A DNA stretch of 64,000 nucleotides from Laburnicola sp. R22_1 (Eukaryota; Ascomycota; Dothideomycetes; Pleosporales; Didymosphaeriaceae): assembly GCA_014281115.1 (NCBI GenBank), contig JACONQ010000014.1:1922001-1986000 (forward strand). The letters are read 5' to 3'. Made by a program: the position numbers and the translations under genes. Positions within the stretch are counted from its first letter, which is position 1, and each line of letters begins with the position of its first letter. Below the pieces are notes generated by a model. That model was given only the letters and a program-made list of their open reading frames with translations. It had not been told where the DNA came from and made no database searches. Of this stretch, positions 33,690 through 44,924 are shown in pieces.

Positions 33690-35025
33690 CTACAGCCACG
33701 TGCATGTCGACTTGTATTAGCGCTACTAAGTAGGCCTAAGACTAGGTTAGTGCATAGTACTAAGGTCGTTGTGGTACTATCTACTCTAGGGCCTATTCTA
33801 CCCTTATGGTAATTTCCTAGCAGATAACTAGGTCTAACAGAATCTCTATCTCTTAAGGGTCCTAGTTCTAAACTAGGACGTTCTAAAGCCTTATAACCTT
33901 AAGCCTTTTAGTTAGCTCGTCCACTTTGTGTTAAAAAATAGTTAAGCCTAGGATTACTCGCGCGCCTAGAGCTCCTTATAGTCTTGCTTATTAAAAGTTT
34001 AGGTTAAGTCTAGTAGGTTAGAAAACACTCTATAGCATTAGTAGTACTTATGGCTTAATAGTCTAAGATAATATTAGCGCTTAGATTTAGTATGTTAGAT
34101 CTAGTATGTGTTCTTCTAACTAGATTTAAGTTCTACTTAAAAGCCATCTCTCTATTATATCGAAGTTAAGCTCTATAGGTCTCTCTATTAACTAGTCGTT
34201 CTTTATTAGGATATTGCCCGCTAGTTGTTTACTTAGGCTATAGATAAAAAGCATACCCTTCTAGCTTTCTATAACTATGCCTATCCTTAGGCATTTCTCA
34301 AACCTAATTATAAACTAGTCTAGAAAATTATAAGTATTAAGGTTTATTATTACTTAATACTGCGCTAGCCACACCTTTAATACTTCCTCTATCTCTTTAG
34401 CTTAGACCTAATTCTAACTCCGCTAACATCTACACATAGCCACCTATAGCTTTTACTATGCCCTTTCTTTTTCTACCTTAGAGTATTCTAGTATTAAAAA
34501 GTTAAGCATATTCTAGATCTCTTGGCTATAATATTCCTTAACTCTAACAATCTTATCTTTCTTAGAGTACTAGTAGTAGTTCGCACGTTTTTTATAGTCT
34601 TAAAGAAATTAGGTTATATTATCTCCTACAAAGTGTATTTCCTTGCCTAAGAATAGGTCGGGTTCTATAATAAGGCTCTACACGAGGTTCCACTAGGTGG
34701 CTTTATTAGTAAGGGACTATAGGGCTATTACTATTTGCGCTATAAGGGCATTAGCGTCTTTAGCTAGTTAAGGCAGTATTAGTGCTTTTCCTTTAAATCC
34801 TTGCGAGAAGCTTTCTATAAGGGGCGAAGACCCTCTAGCGGGTGTATAGATACCCTTATTAGTTAAGCTTATTGTCTCTACGAAACTAACAGCCTAAGGG
34901 GATTTTAGGCTTAGGTTCTTATACTTTCTAAGTGCTAGGACGTTAAGGAACTTACGCATCTTACTGTAATCTAGGCCCTCTAACTAGAATCGCTAATAGT
35001 TATTTAGTCTTCTAGTGGCGGACAT
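33690..35025 (-). pseudogene. Gypsy-2 Gag relic
   Basis: An ATG at 35,025 opens a minus-strand frame that is readable for over 400 codons with scattered TAG/TAA. It begins MSATRRLNNY, then LEGLDYSKMRKFLNVLALRK, SQGFKGKALILPQLAKDANA and, further on, RFEKCLRIGIVIES and MLFIYSLSKQLAGN (the capsid region of gypsy Gag proteins). An Arg/Pro-rich tail follows near 33,760-33,900. It stops at the GATCT duplication of Copia-2; the integrase of Gypsy-2 continues on the other side. Confidence 0.6.
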
Positions 35026-35383
35026 TATTATTACTAGTTATCTAGTTAGTTTCTTAGGTAGTTAGAGTTAGTGTTCTAGTTCTTTTTTTTTCTATTTCTA
35101 CCTCCGCGCAACTATACTTATTATTATCTCTCAGCTTTCTCTAACTTCGCCTTAGTTTCGGATTCTAAGGGTAATGTGGTGTCTAGCTTTGGTTCTTTCC
35201 TTAGTCTAGGTCTGGATGCCCTAGTCTATTCTTAGTTCTTGTCTATTTATAATTGCTTAATTATCTAGTCCTAGCGGGGTAATTTTGGCTCTAAGCGTCT
35301 TTTAGCGCTTAGTTCTAACTACTTCTTAAACTAGGCTTCTATTTTTATTCTATTTCTATACTCCTTATACCTAGGCCCATACT

Positions 35384-35645
35384 CTACGCATAATATTATG
35401 TGCATACTAGGGTTATTATTTTTTATTATTTATTCCTAGAGGCTTAATATTCTAACTCTAAGAGTCGCTTAGTGCCTAGTTCTAGTTGTTTCCTAGTCTA
35501 GTGCTAGTCTAGTCTAGTGCTAGTCTAGTCTAGTGCTAGTCTAGTCTAGTCTAGTCCTAGAGCCCACGCTCTATACATAATATATACCTATACTAGAGTT
35601 ATTAGTGTTTATTATTTATTTCTAGAGGCTTAATATTCTAACTCT
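35384..35645. repeat. 75-bp direct duplication and a 16-bp minisatellite upstream of Copia-2b
   Basis: About 75 bp ending ...TTTATTCCTAGAGGCTTAATATTCTAACTCT occurs at roughly 35,384-35,455 and, with RIP-type changes, at 35,571-35,645. Between them lies a 16-bp tandem (TAGTCTAGTCTAGTGC, about 3.5 copies, 35,493-35,559). The second copy abuts the left LTR of Copia-2b. Confidence 0.65.
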
Positions 35646-35810
35646 TATTAGATTTAAGCACTATTTAAGCTTATTAAAATGAGGGGTCTAATAGATAAGA
35701 TAGATAAATAGTTATATTGTGTGTGTTCTGTAGCTTGTTAGCTCTAGGTCTAATTTAGAGAGTAGAGCCGACTACGTACCCTTGTTCTGCAACACGACTC
35801 TAATCTAACA
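35646..35810 (-). repeat. 3' LTR of Copia-2b
   Basis: 165 bp, aligned with 40,643-40,804. Both contain TAAGCACTATTTAAGCTTAT and end CGACTCTAATCTAACA-like. Confidence 0.8.
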
Positions 35811-35829
35811 CACCCCCTTAGCTTAGGCT

Positions 35830-38800
35830 TATCCTTAAGCTAGACCCCTTATAGCCGTCCTTTATTCTAGAGTAATAGCCTCTATCCTTTGTTCTAGCTC
35901 GTTAATTTGTATCTCCTTTCTATTAAGATCCTCTACTATATTAATAAGTCCTATTTAATCTAGAAATTTACTCTATTTATTAATAAAAAGGGCCTTTATA
36001 AGCCTATTAGCTATTATTTTGTTTAACTAAGTGTAGGTAACCCTAATCCTTCCTTACGCTACCTTTTATCTTAACTAATAGTTATAAATATCCACATGGC
36101 GAAGTTTAGTATTAAGCTGTGTAGTCTCCTTAGCAACAAGCTATATTATCTGCTAGTTGTCGCATTTAATAGTAATTATTTAATCCGCGAGCTTAACCTA
36201 GAGCTTATTAAGTAGGCGTAATATAAATAGTGCCTTCTTGGCTGCCTATAATAGGGCTAGTAGCTCGGCTTTAGTAGTGGATATAGTAATAGTATCTTGC
36301 TTGCTTGCTTTCTACATAATTAGCCCACTAAACAGTTTAATAATATATTCTTAAGAACTCTTTTAGTCTAGTATATTGTTTACAAATAAGGCATTACTTA
36401 CTACCTTAAAACTATCTTCTCTACCTAGCTGTAATGCTCTTGTGTGTGTTTCTTAGAGGTATAGTAGGACTTAATTGGCGGCATCTTAATATTAGCTGCC
36501 AGGGTTAGTAAGAAATTATACTAATTAGGAGGACGCGAAAGCAGTGTCTAGCCGGGTAGTAACTGCAGCGAATAGGATTAATCCGACCTTACGTTAGTAT
36601 CTATTAATCTTAAATAGACTAGCGAAGCCTAATTATAAAGTAAGCTTAATACTACTTATTAGGATATTATGCCTAAGGCTTTAGTTATTAACTAGCCTAG
36701 TAATCTTATTAACATATAACACTTGTAAGAGCCAGATCTTTTATTATAGGCGATTCCTAAGAATCTTAACCCCTAGGAACCATTAGAGATCTTTTCCTCC
36801 TATAAGGGTATACTTTTCTTATAGCTGCTTAATAACTAGCTTAGCCTAGGGTTTGTTCTCTTATTTATAGGTAATAATAATATTATCTACGTAGAAGAAG
36901 ATAATTACGCCTTGTTTAATTATACAATAAGATTTATAGGGTATACTAATAAGGCCTAAGCCTCGCGGTGTTAAAGTAAACTCTCTCTACCAGAGTAGTA
37001 GTGAGATCTAGAGTCTGTATAGCGCCTTGTTAAGCTTTAAGATTGTCCTAGGTTTATTATAGCCTCGTAGCATCCTTATATATATATCTCGGTTAATCTT
37101 CGCATAAATAAAGGCATTCGTGACGTTGTATTAAAGAAGCTCTAGGTCGAATCGCGCCGTAATCGCCATAAGCATACGAAATAATTGTCTAGCCAATATT
37201 GCCGTATATATATCTTATAACGTAATATTTCTCTATTAATTACTATAAATAACAAGGCGTGCTTTACACTTCTTAAGTTAGTAATATTTATTAAACTTAT
37301 AGGTGTATACCTATATATAGTTAAGGATCTATTCTCTAGATAGCTTAATTATTTTAGCTAGTATCTTAGTCTAGGATCTTATATCCTAGTAACTGTTTAG
37401 GTGCTATTTCTTAGCTTCCTTAAACATATCGCACAGTAGATATTCTTTAAGCTTATTACGTTAGAAAGGTAGCATAGGCAACTAGCTTCTATGTAGCTTT
37501 AATTCTTTAGAGAGCAATCTTTTTAACTGCGCCTTATCTAATATTTTCCTATTAAAGTTTTCTGCGTTTCTTACTTTGGTGCTAGCTATAAATACTGCGG
37601 CCTATGAATATATTATTAATAATAAGAGTTAGTGGTCTTTTTCTTTATCTTTCTCTACTAGTAATTATATAAGGAGTGTTACTAGTAGTAGTATAATTAG
37701 CGAAGTAGGATAAGTATAGTCTACTTTCCTGTCTTGTTAATATCTAGGCTAGTCTTTATCCTACGAGTTGTCTTAAATCGTCTCATCTTTATAGAACAAC
37801 TCTGTCTCTAGTTTAGCTAGTTTAGCTATGGACAGTAGTTTAACTAATCAGATCTATGCGGCGATCTCTTTAAGGGTATTATGCATAAGGTTATCTACAA
37901 GGTCCTTTGTCTTTTTACTAAAGATGCTGTCTTTGTTAAATATTATATTTTAGATGCTAATTACTTTCCTAAGCGAGGGTATCCATATCTAAAAGATATT
38001 AGAGGATTAGTATCCTACTAAATATCTAATCCACGCCTTTAGGTCGAGGCGTTATAGCCTACTCTTACCATAGCGGGTATTATTTGTTATTGTAAAAGCT
38101 TTGCACCTATATGCCTTAAGATAGATTTAATCTAGCTTTTATAGTACTATAACTACTTTATTCTAAAAGGCTACTATTATAAAGAAGACTTTGTATAGTG
38201 TTCTCTAGTAATTCGCATAGTTTAGTGTTTAATTATAGAGGTAGATAGCTAACTAGATAATCTCTAGCCATATCTCCTATAGTAGGTTAGTATTAAGTTG
38301 TATTGCCTAGGCTTTATCTTTTATTACACCCCCTAAGTGTTTAGCTTCCCTATTCTATACTTATATGTTAGGTGCTAAAGGCTTAATTGTAATTCTCTAG
38401 GCTGTGTACTAGCGATTAACTTCTAGTTTAACTATAAATATTTTATTATTCGCTTTAATTACCTTAACTAAAAGGTTAAATTAGTTCTTAATAAATGTTG
38501 TAAAAGTGGCCAAAGTTTAGATAATAGATTAAGCTATGCGATTGTCCTTAAAGTAGAAATCTTATATTAGTCCTAAGTATTAATTAGTAATTAGTATTTG
38601 GCTCTTCTCTTTTGTTAAGCTGCTATCCTCGTAGCTGTGGAAGTCTATTGCGACTCGTTCTCCTAGTCCTTTGTTAATGGGTCGTGGTGTTCGGCGGATT
38701 AACCTCTTAGATTTGGCTCGTCCGTAGGCGTCGCACTATACTATAGTAATGCCTTTAATCCGCACCCCCTTAGATTGCTGCACTAGGTGCTTAAGAGCAC

Positions 38801-40600
38801 TAGGGCCTAGATGCCCTAGTCGCTTATGCTATTGTAGTGCGTCTACCTTTTGCGGAGATCTCTTAGTGAGTGAGGTAATTCTGTGGGTGTGGAAGGTTGC
38901 CTATTCTATTAGTTCTAGTTAGTATTCTAGAACCTATTAGTTATAGAGCTTTTGTAGTTTAGCAATAACTGTATTATTTGCTCGCTTTAGGCTTATGGGT
39001 TCTAATTTAGTATTCTACTATAGCCCTTAACACTATAGTATTCTAAAAGACACTAGGTTGTATAGAAGGTCTGGGCAATAGGCCATATTATTAAGGCGTA
39101 GTATCCGCCGTCTAGCCGGGCCCTTTAGTTTAAGGTAAACCGTGCCATATCCTTTAACCTATATTTGTGTATTTCTAGCCCATATAAAGTCTCTAGGCGA
39201 TAGAGGGCGAAATGAGATGAATTAATTAAGATTGTTCGCGATATGGCAGGTGGTACCTAAATTAAGGATTAAGGAGTATTATAGTAGATAGCTCGTAGAA
39301 TCGGATTAATATAATGCCGCATTAAAGCTGGCTTAAATAGTGGAAATTTTCCGTCTATCTAGTTAATTATTATTAATCTTAGGAGTAGGGGTATGTAAAT
39401 TCTTAATTTGTAGAGTTTAAGACCTTAATCTCTTTACCTTCCTTATCTCCTCTTATAGATCTAAATTATTTCTAATCCTATATTATACTATGTCTATAAA
39501 GCCAGGTTGTGGCCTAAACCACTCTAGTGCATATTCTAAATATGCGTAGAAGCAGTCTTTTAGACTATGCCTTTATCTATAAGTAGGGCATTTTTTGCCT
39601 TTAACTACCGTTGTATCCTCTATTAAGGACTGCTTAGATATAGTACTTTAACCAAAGGATTATTTTTATTAAGGTCTTCCTTATTTATATTAGTTATTTA
39701 TAGAAAATAGCGTGTCTTTATTAGTATAAGAGGCGTCCCTATTAGTGCCTAGGGTGGATACACTACTAGTAGTAAGAGATAGCTTACTAGTAGCAAAGGC
39801 GCCCCTATACTATTTGTCCTTAATTAGGTAGAGTATTACTATATATTCTTAGAAGCGTTTTATTATCTCCTTCCTTATTATATTTGCGTCTTAGCGTCTA
39901 ATTTCTTAAAAGGACAAGCCCTAGGTGGGGGTAGTCTTTATAATTGCAGTTAGAAAGTCCTTTATAGTATTATGGATTAATTATACTTTAGCAACATTAT
40001 TCGTCTCTGCTTCTATAGCCGCCTAATTATACTTAGTTAGCTAGGTATTCTAGTTTAAGGGTTATCTTATCGGCTTAAGAGCCTATAGGTATCGTGCTCT
40101 CGCTCTATCCTGCTTATCTTCCTTATTAACGCCTACTATCTACGTTAGAGATTTAATCCATTGCTAGATCTGCTCTTTAGGCTTGTAGTAGTTACGTTAT
40201 AGGTGTTATAACACAGTTAATTAGATATAGATAACTACTTTTTTAAGACTTGTTCTCTCCTCTTAGTATTTCTTATCCTTAATCTTATAGTTCTTAAGCT
40301 GTATCTTATAGAACTTAATGTCCTCCTTATATGCCTTAAGGCCTAAGTTTAATAGCTCTAATAGGCGCGTTAGAGGGTTTTATTAATTGTTGTTGTTTAC
40401 GCAGATAATTGGCTAGTAACTTGCTATTTCTAGTAGCGACGGCGGTGTCGGCTTTTCGCATAGGAGTTTGGCTCCATTTAGATTAATAATAGGCTATATA
40501 TCTATTAGCTTGCATTGCGCTTTTAGCTACTACAGCCATAGTGTATAGTTAGTATAATTAGTTAACACGATTGTTAAGTCGCGAAGTGTTAACAGCGACA
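35830..40600 (-). pseudogene. Gag-Pol pseudogene of Copia-2b
   Basis: Same order as Copia-2: Gag start at about 40,600 (a degraded MSLLTLRDLTIVLTNYTNYT-type start), zinc knuckle region near 39,545-39,600 (one Cys lost), integrase near 38,000-38,750, reverse transcriptase with a RIPed YVDD (FFYVDNIII, about 36,870-36,900), and RNase H to about 35,850. Stops occur every few codons in places. It is plainly non-functional. Confidence 0.7.
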
Positions 40601-40642
40601 TTGTCTTTTCTTAGGATTAATTAAGGCAGTGAGACTCTTAAT

Positions 40643-40804
40643 TGTTAGATTTAAGCACTATTTAAGCTTATTAAGATAGGGGGTCTAATAGATAAGATGG
40701 ATAAATAGTTGTATTGTGTGTTCGTGACTTGTTCGCTCGAGGTCTAATTTAGAGGATAGAGCTAACCACGTGCCCGTGTTTGGCAACCCGACTCTAATCT
40801 AACA
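40643..40804 (-). repeat. 5' LTR of Copia-2b
   Basis: 162 bp, partner of 35,646-35,810, less RIPed (keeps ACCACGTGCCCGTGTT). Confidence 0.8.
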
Positions 40805-42114
40805 CTATAAGATATAAGACTCTAACCCCGATAGCATAACAGTATAGAACCTAGCTAGACTATTTAGCTGCAACGCGACCGCATTCTATAGCATAATTAA
40901 CATTATTACACAAGATATAATAGGCAATAAGCATGTGAATTTTAACTACTCACAGCTAAACAAATTACCCAATATTATAAGTGTTAAGTAAACAATACTT
41001 AAGCACGTTTAAGACCTTCTAGAGTGCAAAGTTATTAACAACTTAAGTCTTATAGATGCAGTTTTTAACGTCCTATAAAATATAGCCTTATTTTACTATT
41101 AAGCCTAGTATAGTAGAGTGAAAGAAGATAATATTAATAGTAGACAAAATACACAAGTGTATAGAATGTAGGCTACAACTACTAGTGGGTAGAACACGCG
41201 TACACTTATTCTAGAGCGCTAGCGCCTTATCTAAAACGTATCTATACTAGTTATAGAAGAGTCTTTTACAAAATTTAATAATATTCTAGTTACTATATAT
41301 AATAGGTGCAATAACTAGCTTCTAGCCCTAGCAATATATATATACTTAAAGTGTCTAATTTAATAACTAAAAGATAATAAGCTAATATTATAAAAAAAGA
41401 CTATACTAGTAAGCTTACCTATAAAAGCATTATGTATACTAGAATAAGAAAAAAAAAGAAGAAGAAAAGCAGCTACAGCCTCTAGTTATAAACTATTTAA
41501 TAGGACTAGATAGTAGAAGTAACGCTTATAGTGCGGTATTAAGGATGTACCCATTCTATTTAAGTTGCAGAGCCTTATTTCCAACTAGGCCTATATGCTA
41601 AAAGAGCGCGATATAAGGGTATGGCTAGTAATTTTAGTTAATAAGCATAAGGACCTAGAAGGTATACTTACCACACCTACTTATACTATAATACACTACT
41701 AAGTATTCTAGAATAAAAACTTACGTAGTATATAAAACTTATTAGGTAAACCACACTATAAGGTATCTCTAAAGACGTTCTAATATTAGGATAGGGTTGG
41801 TAACAAAGATTTTACATAAGATAAGAATATAAAATTCTATTTATTACTAAGAATTACACTAGAAACTAGAAATCTATACATACCTACACAGCGTAAACAT
41901 CTTAATACTACTTAGCTAATACTTACTAATAGTTAAGAGTCTATAATAAATTAGTTAGGTTCGTGTTTATAAATATATCTAATATTAGAATGCTATACGC
42001 TAAAGAGAAACAACACTAGTTATAGTAAATCGCTATGCTATTTATAACTAGACTCCCATGTTTAGCTAGTATAGCCTTATAGTGTAGATATCTACTACTT
42101 GTCTATTAAGTCAC
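40805..42114 (+). other. AT-rich RIPed DNA, possible N-terminal part of the tandem-repeat gene
   Basis: No element ends were found. From about 41,400 to 42,110 the plus strand keeps a readable frame (for example KKKKKKSS, and a Cys/Arg-containing stretch near 41,540-41,620) leading into the 99-bp array. This suggests that the array is the C-terminal part of a degraded gene. I do not recognise the family. Confidence 0.35.
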
Positions 42115-43006
42115 AGTAATTTACTATACTATTTAATAGTAGAACCTTATAGGCGCAATATAATTTAAAAGTGTAAAGATAACTGCAAAGTAAGCTAAGA
42201 AAAGGATATATTATAGTAATTTACTATGCCGTTTAAATACAGAGCTTCTAAAGTATAATATAAAATTATAGTCTAAAGTAGCTACAAAGTAAGCTAAGGA
42301 AAGGATATATTATAGTAATTTACTATACTATTTAAATATAGAGTTTCTAAAGCATAATATAGATTAGTAGTCTAAGGTAACTACGAAGCAAATTAAGGAA
42401 AGAGTAGGTTACAGTAATTTATTATACTGTCTAAGAGTAAGGTATCTAAAGCGCGACTTAGGTTTATAGTCTAAGGTAGCTGCAAAGCAAATTAAGAAAA
42501 GGGCAGGTTACAGTAATTTATTATGCTATCTAAGAATAGGGCACCTAAAGCGCGACTTAGGTTAGTAGTCTAAGGTAACTATAAAGCAAATCGAGAGAAG
42601 GGCAGGTTATAGTAATTTATTATACTATCTAAGAGTAGGGCACCCAAAGCGCAACCTAAATTTATAGTCTAAGGTAGCTGCGAAGTAAATTAAGGAAAGG
42701 GCTAGTTATAGTAAGTTATTATACTATCTAAGAGTAGGGCACCTAAAGTATAACCTAGGTTAGTAGTCTAAGGTAACCGCAAAGTAAATCGAGGAAAGGG
42801 CAGATTATAGTAATTTCTTATACTATCTAAGAGTAGGGCACCTAAAGCGCGACTTAGGTTTATAGTCTAAGATAGCTGCGAAGCAAATTAAGAAAAGAGT
42901 AGGTTATAGTAATTTATTATACTATCTAAGAGTAAAGTATCTAAAGCGCAATATAGGTTAGTAGTCTAAGGTAACTACAAAGAAAGCTAAGAGAAGGGCA
43001 TATTAT
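42115..43006 (+). repeat. Nine-unit 99-bp tandem array, apparently coding for a 33-aa repeat
   Basis: Units start at 42,115, 42,215, 42,314, 42,413, 42,512, 42,611, 42,710, 42,809 and 42,908. The period is exactly 99 bp except for one extra base in the first unit. A tenth start at 43,007 breaks off just before pogo-3. In the plus frame with fewest stops each unit reads roughly NLLYYLRVGHLKRDLGL, a stop or Trp, SKVAAKQIEERAGYS, with a single recurrent TAG where Trp is likely. Units 3-9 alternate strictly between two versions (AGTAGTCTAAGGTAACT and TATAGTCTAAGGTAGCT), giving a 198-bp higher-order period. It does not match ankyrin, TPR, PPR or WD40 patterns that I know. There are no spacers, so it is not a CRISPR array. 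Confidence 0.8.
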
Positions 43007-43049
43007 AGTAATTTACTATAGTAATGTGCGATGGCTGTAGAATAAAGTA

Positions 43050-44922
43050 ACGTACTCCACAACCAAGCGACTTACCTAACCGAGCGACTCACTTTTGCCA
43101 AGACCCCACTAAAACGTACTACTATTAATAGTACAACGCGATGCCTTAATAACACAATAAACTACTAGCGTTAAACAAAGCTTATATACAGCTTGCGATC
43201 TAGGCTATTAAACAAGACGCGTTACTTTCGCAAAGACGCGCTACCGCCATCTATAATATCCCTTAAAAGACCCTTAGCTAATAACGCGCTAGAATCGCCT
43301 TCTAACGCAACTGTCTACCCAACACAATAAAGCTTACTATATGAGAGGAGCAGGCAATTATACAGCATGTACTCAACCTAGACTCGCAAGGATTCCCGCC
43401 ACAGCTTACTACTGTGGAGGATATAGCCAATTCTTTGCTAGCTAAGCGGCATCACAACCCTATAGGCCATAACTAGGCTCCAAACTTTGTTAAGCGCTAG
43501 CTAGAGCTTAAAGTTAGGTTTAATCGAAAGTACGACTATAAGAGAGCCCTCTAGGAGGATCCTAAGGTAATACGAGGCTGGTTCCGACTTGTAGAGAACA
43601 TGAAGGCTAAGTATAGTATCCTAGATAAGGACACCTATAATTTCGACAAGTCTGGCTTTATAATGGGCATAATATCAACTAGAGCGGTAGTCACAGGCTC
43701 TAAGCGTTAAGGACGGCTAAAGTAGGTGCAGCAGGGCAATAGAGAGTGGACAACAGTCATCTAAGGCATCAACGCGATAGGGTGGTAGATTCCACCCTTC
43801 ATTATCTTTGGGGACAAGCACCACCTCTCCGCCTAGTATAAGGAGAAGGATCTACCTTATAATTAGGTTATTGCAGTCTCTAAGAACAGCTAGACAATAA
43901 ATAAGCTTAGTCTATAATAGCTAAAGCACTTTAATAAGTATATAAAGAGGCGTACTACTAGTAGAGCACGTTTGCTTATTATTAATGGCCATAAAAGTTA
44001 TAACTAGCTCGAATTCCAGGATTACTACAACAAGAGTAATATTATTACTTTCTATATGCCTTCACATTTGTCGCACCTCTTGCAGCCACTTAACGTGAGT
44101 TGTTTTGCGCTGTTAAAGAAGGCGTATAGGCGCCAAGCTAAGAATCTATTGCGCAACCACATCACGCACATGACTAAAATCGAGTTCCTACCTTGCTTTA
44201 TTACTGCTTTTAAGGCTTTAATTACTGAAAGTAATATTAAAGAAGGCTTTCGAGGTGCTGGCCTAGTGCCCTACAACCTAGAGGCTGTACTATCGCAGCT
44301 TAACGTCCGCCTGCATACGCCTCCAGAATGTACTATTTGCGATAGTATATAGGAGTTGCAAACTCCGCGAAATAGTATAGAACTTAGGTTACAATTAATG
44401 CTAGTTAAGTAGAGGATTTAAAGGCATGTAGATAGTTCCCTAAATTATATAGTTAAGGCGGTGGAAAAGCTTGTTAAAGGTGCTAAGCTAATGGGGCATT
44501 CTTTAGTGTTAATAACCAAACGCAACGCCAAACTTTAAGCTGCTAATAAGGCCGCCACGCGACGTAAATCGCACAAAAGAAAGCGATTGCAGTAAGAAGA
44601 AGCTCTTATAGCTAAAGAGGGCCAGTGGTTGGCTACTCTAAAGGACTTTGCGGCGCACAGTGATGGTAAGAAGGCAAAGAAGAGAGCGCGCGTTAATGGA
44701 GGCGAGCCAACTCAACGGCGCTGTGGATGCTGCGGCGAGCCTAGGCACAATAGAACAACGTGTAAGTAACCTGCAGAAGTAGATTCTGAATAGATTGGCC
44801 TATTTAGACTATTAATAATAGTTCGTATTAACTCTGTACTGTCGTGAATAGTATATGTTTTAGTGGGGTCTTGGCAAAAGTGAGTCGCTTGGTTAGGTGA
44901 GTCGCTTAGTTGTGGAGTACGT
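43050..44922 (+). mobile_element. pogo-3: least-damaged pogo/Fot1 element, TA duplication
   Basis: It begins ACGTACTCCACAACCAAGCG and has inverted repeats of about 70 bp that contain two subterminal copies of AACCAAGCGACTCACCT, then CTTTTGCCAAGACCCCACT. TA flanks both ends (43,048-43,049 and 44,923-44,924). The 1,873-bp length and internal gene fit Fot1/pogo. It is collinear with pogo-2, sharing the inner part of the inverted repeats but not the outer part. It is inserted at the end of the 99-bp array. Confidence 0.9.
43141..44790 (+). pseudogene. pogo-3 transposase, mildly RIPed
   Basis: From ATG 43,141 the frame gives a pogo-type transposase of about 550 codons with roughly twenty TAG/TAA/TGA. 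Order: N-terminal helix-turn-helix/CENP-B-like DNA-binding part; NRKYDYKRAL and VIRGWFRLVENMKAKY; first Asp region DKDTYNFDKSGFIMG; KHHLSA.YKEKDLPYN; second Asp region LLIINGHKSYN (Asp changed to Asn); then a 98-codon clean stretch at 44,056-44,352 (MPSHLSHLLQPLNVSCFALL, FRGAGLVPYNLEAVLSQLNV). The C-terminus has a Lys/Arg-rich segment and a CX2CX4HX4C zinc knuckle (CGCCGEPRHNRTTC, about 44,721-44,763), which many Fot1-type proteins lack. It is inactive as it stands. Confidence 0.8.
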
Positions 44923-44924
44923 TA

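Larger units (their letters stand above)
35646..40804 (-). mobile_element. Copia-2b: heavily RIPed relative of Copia-2 with different LTRs
   Basis: LTRs of 165 bp (35,646-35,810) and 162 bp (40,643-40,804) begin T(G/A)TTAGATTTAAGCACT and end TAATCTAACA. Apart from the first and last dozen bases they do not resemble the Copia-2 LTR. The interior is a minus-strand copia frame collinear with Copia-2 and ends at the same GGCAGTGAGACTCTTAAT primer-site copy. From about 39,418 to 40,640 (Gag) it matches Copia-2 32,215-33,440 almost entirely except for RIP transitions. The pol half is more divergent. No matching target duplication was found (left ACTCT, right CTATA). Confidence 0.8.

Noticed and set aside
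42115..43006. CRISPR-like array
   Set aside because: The 99-bp units are contiguous with no unique spacers, and the DNA is eukaryotic.
44056..44352. A separate intact 98-aa gene
   Set aside because: It is an undamaged stretch of the pogo-3 transposase, in frame with the rest of the degraded protein.
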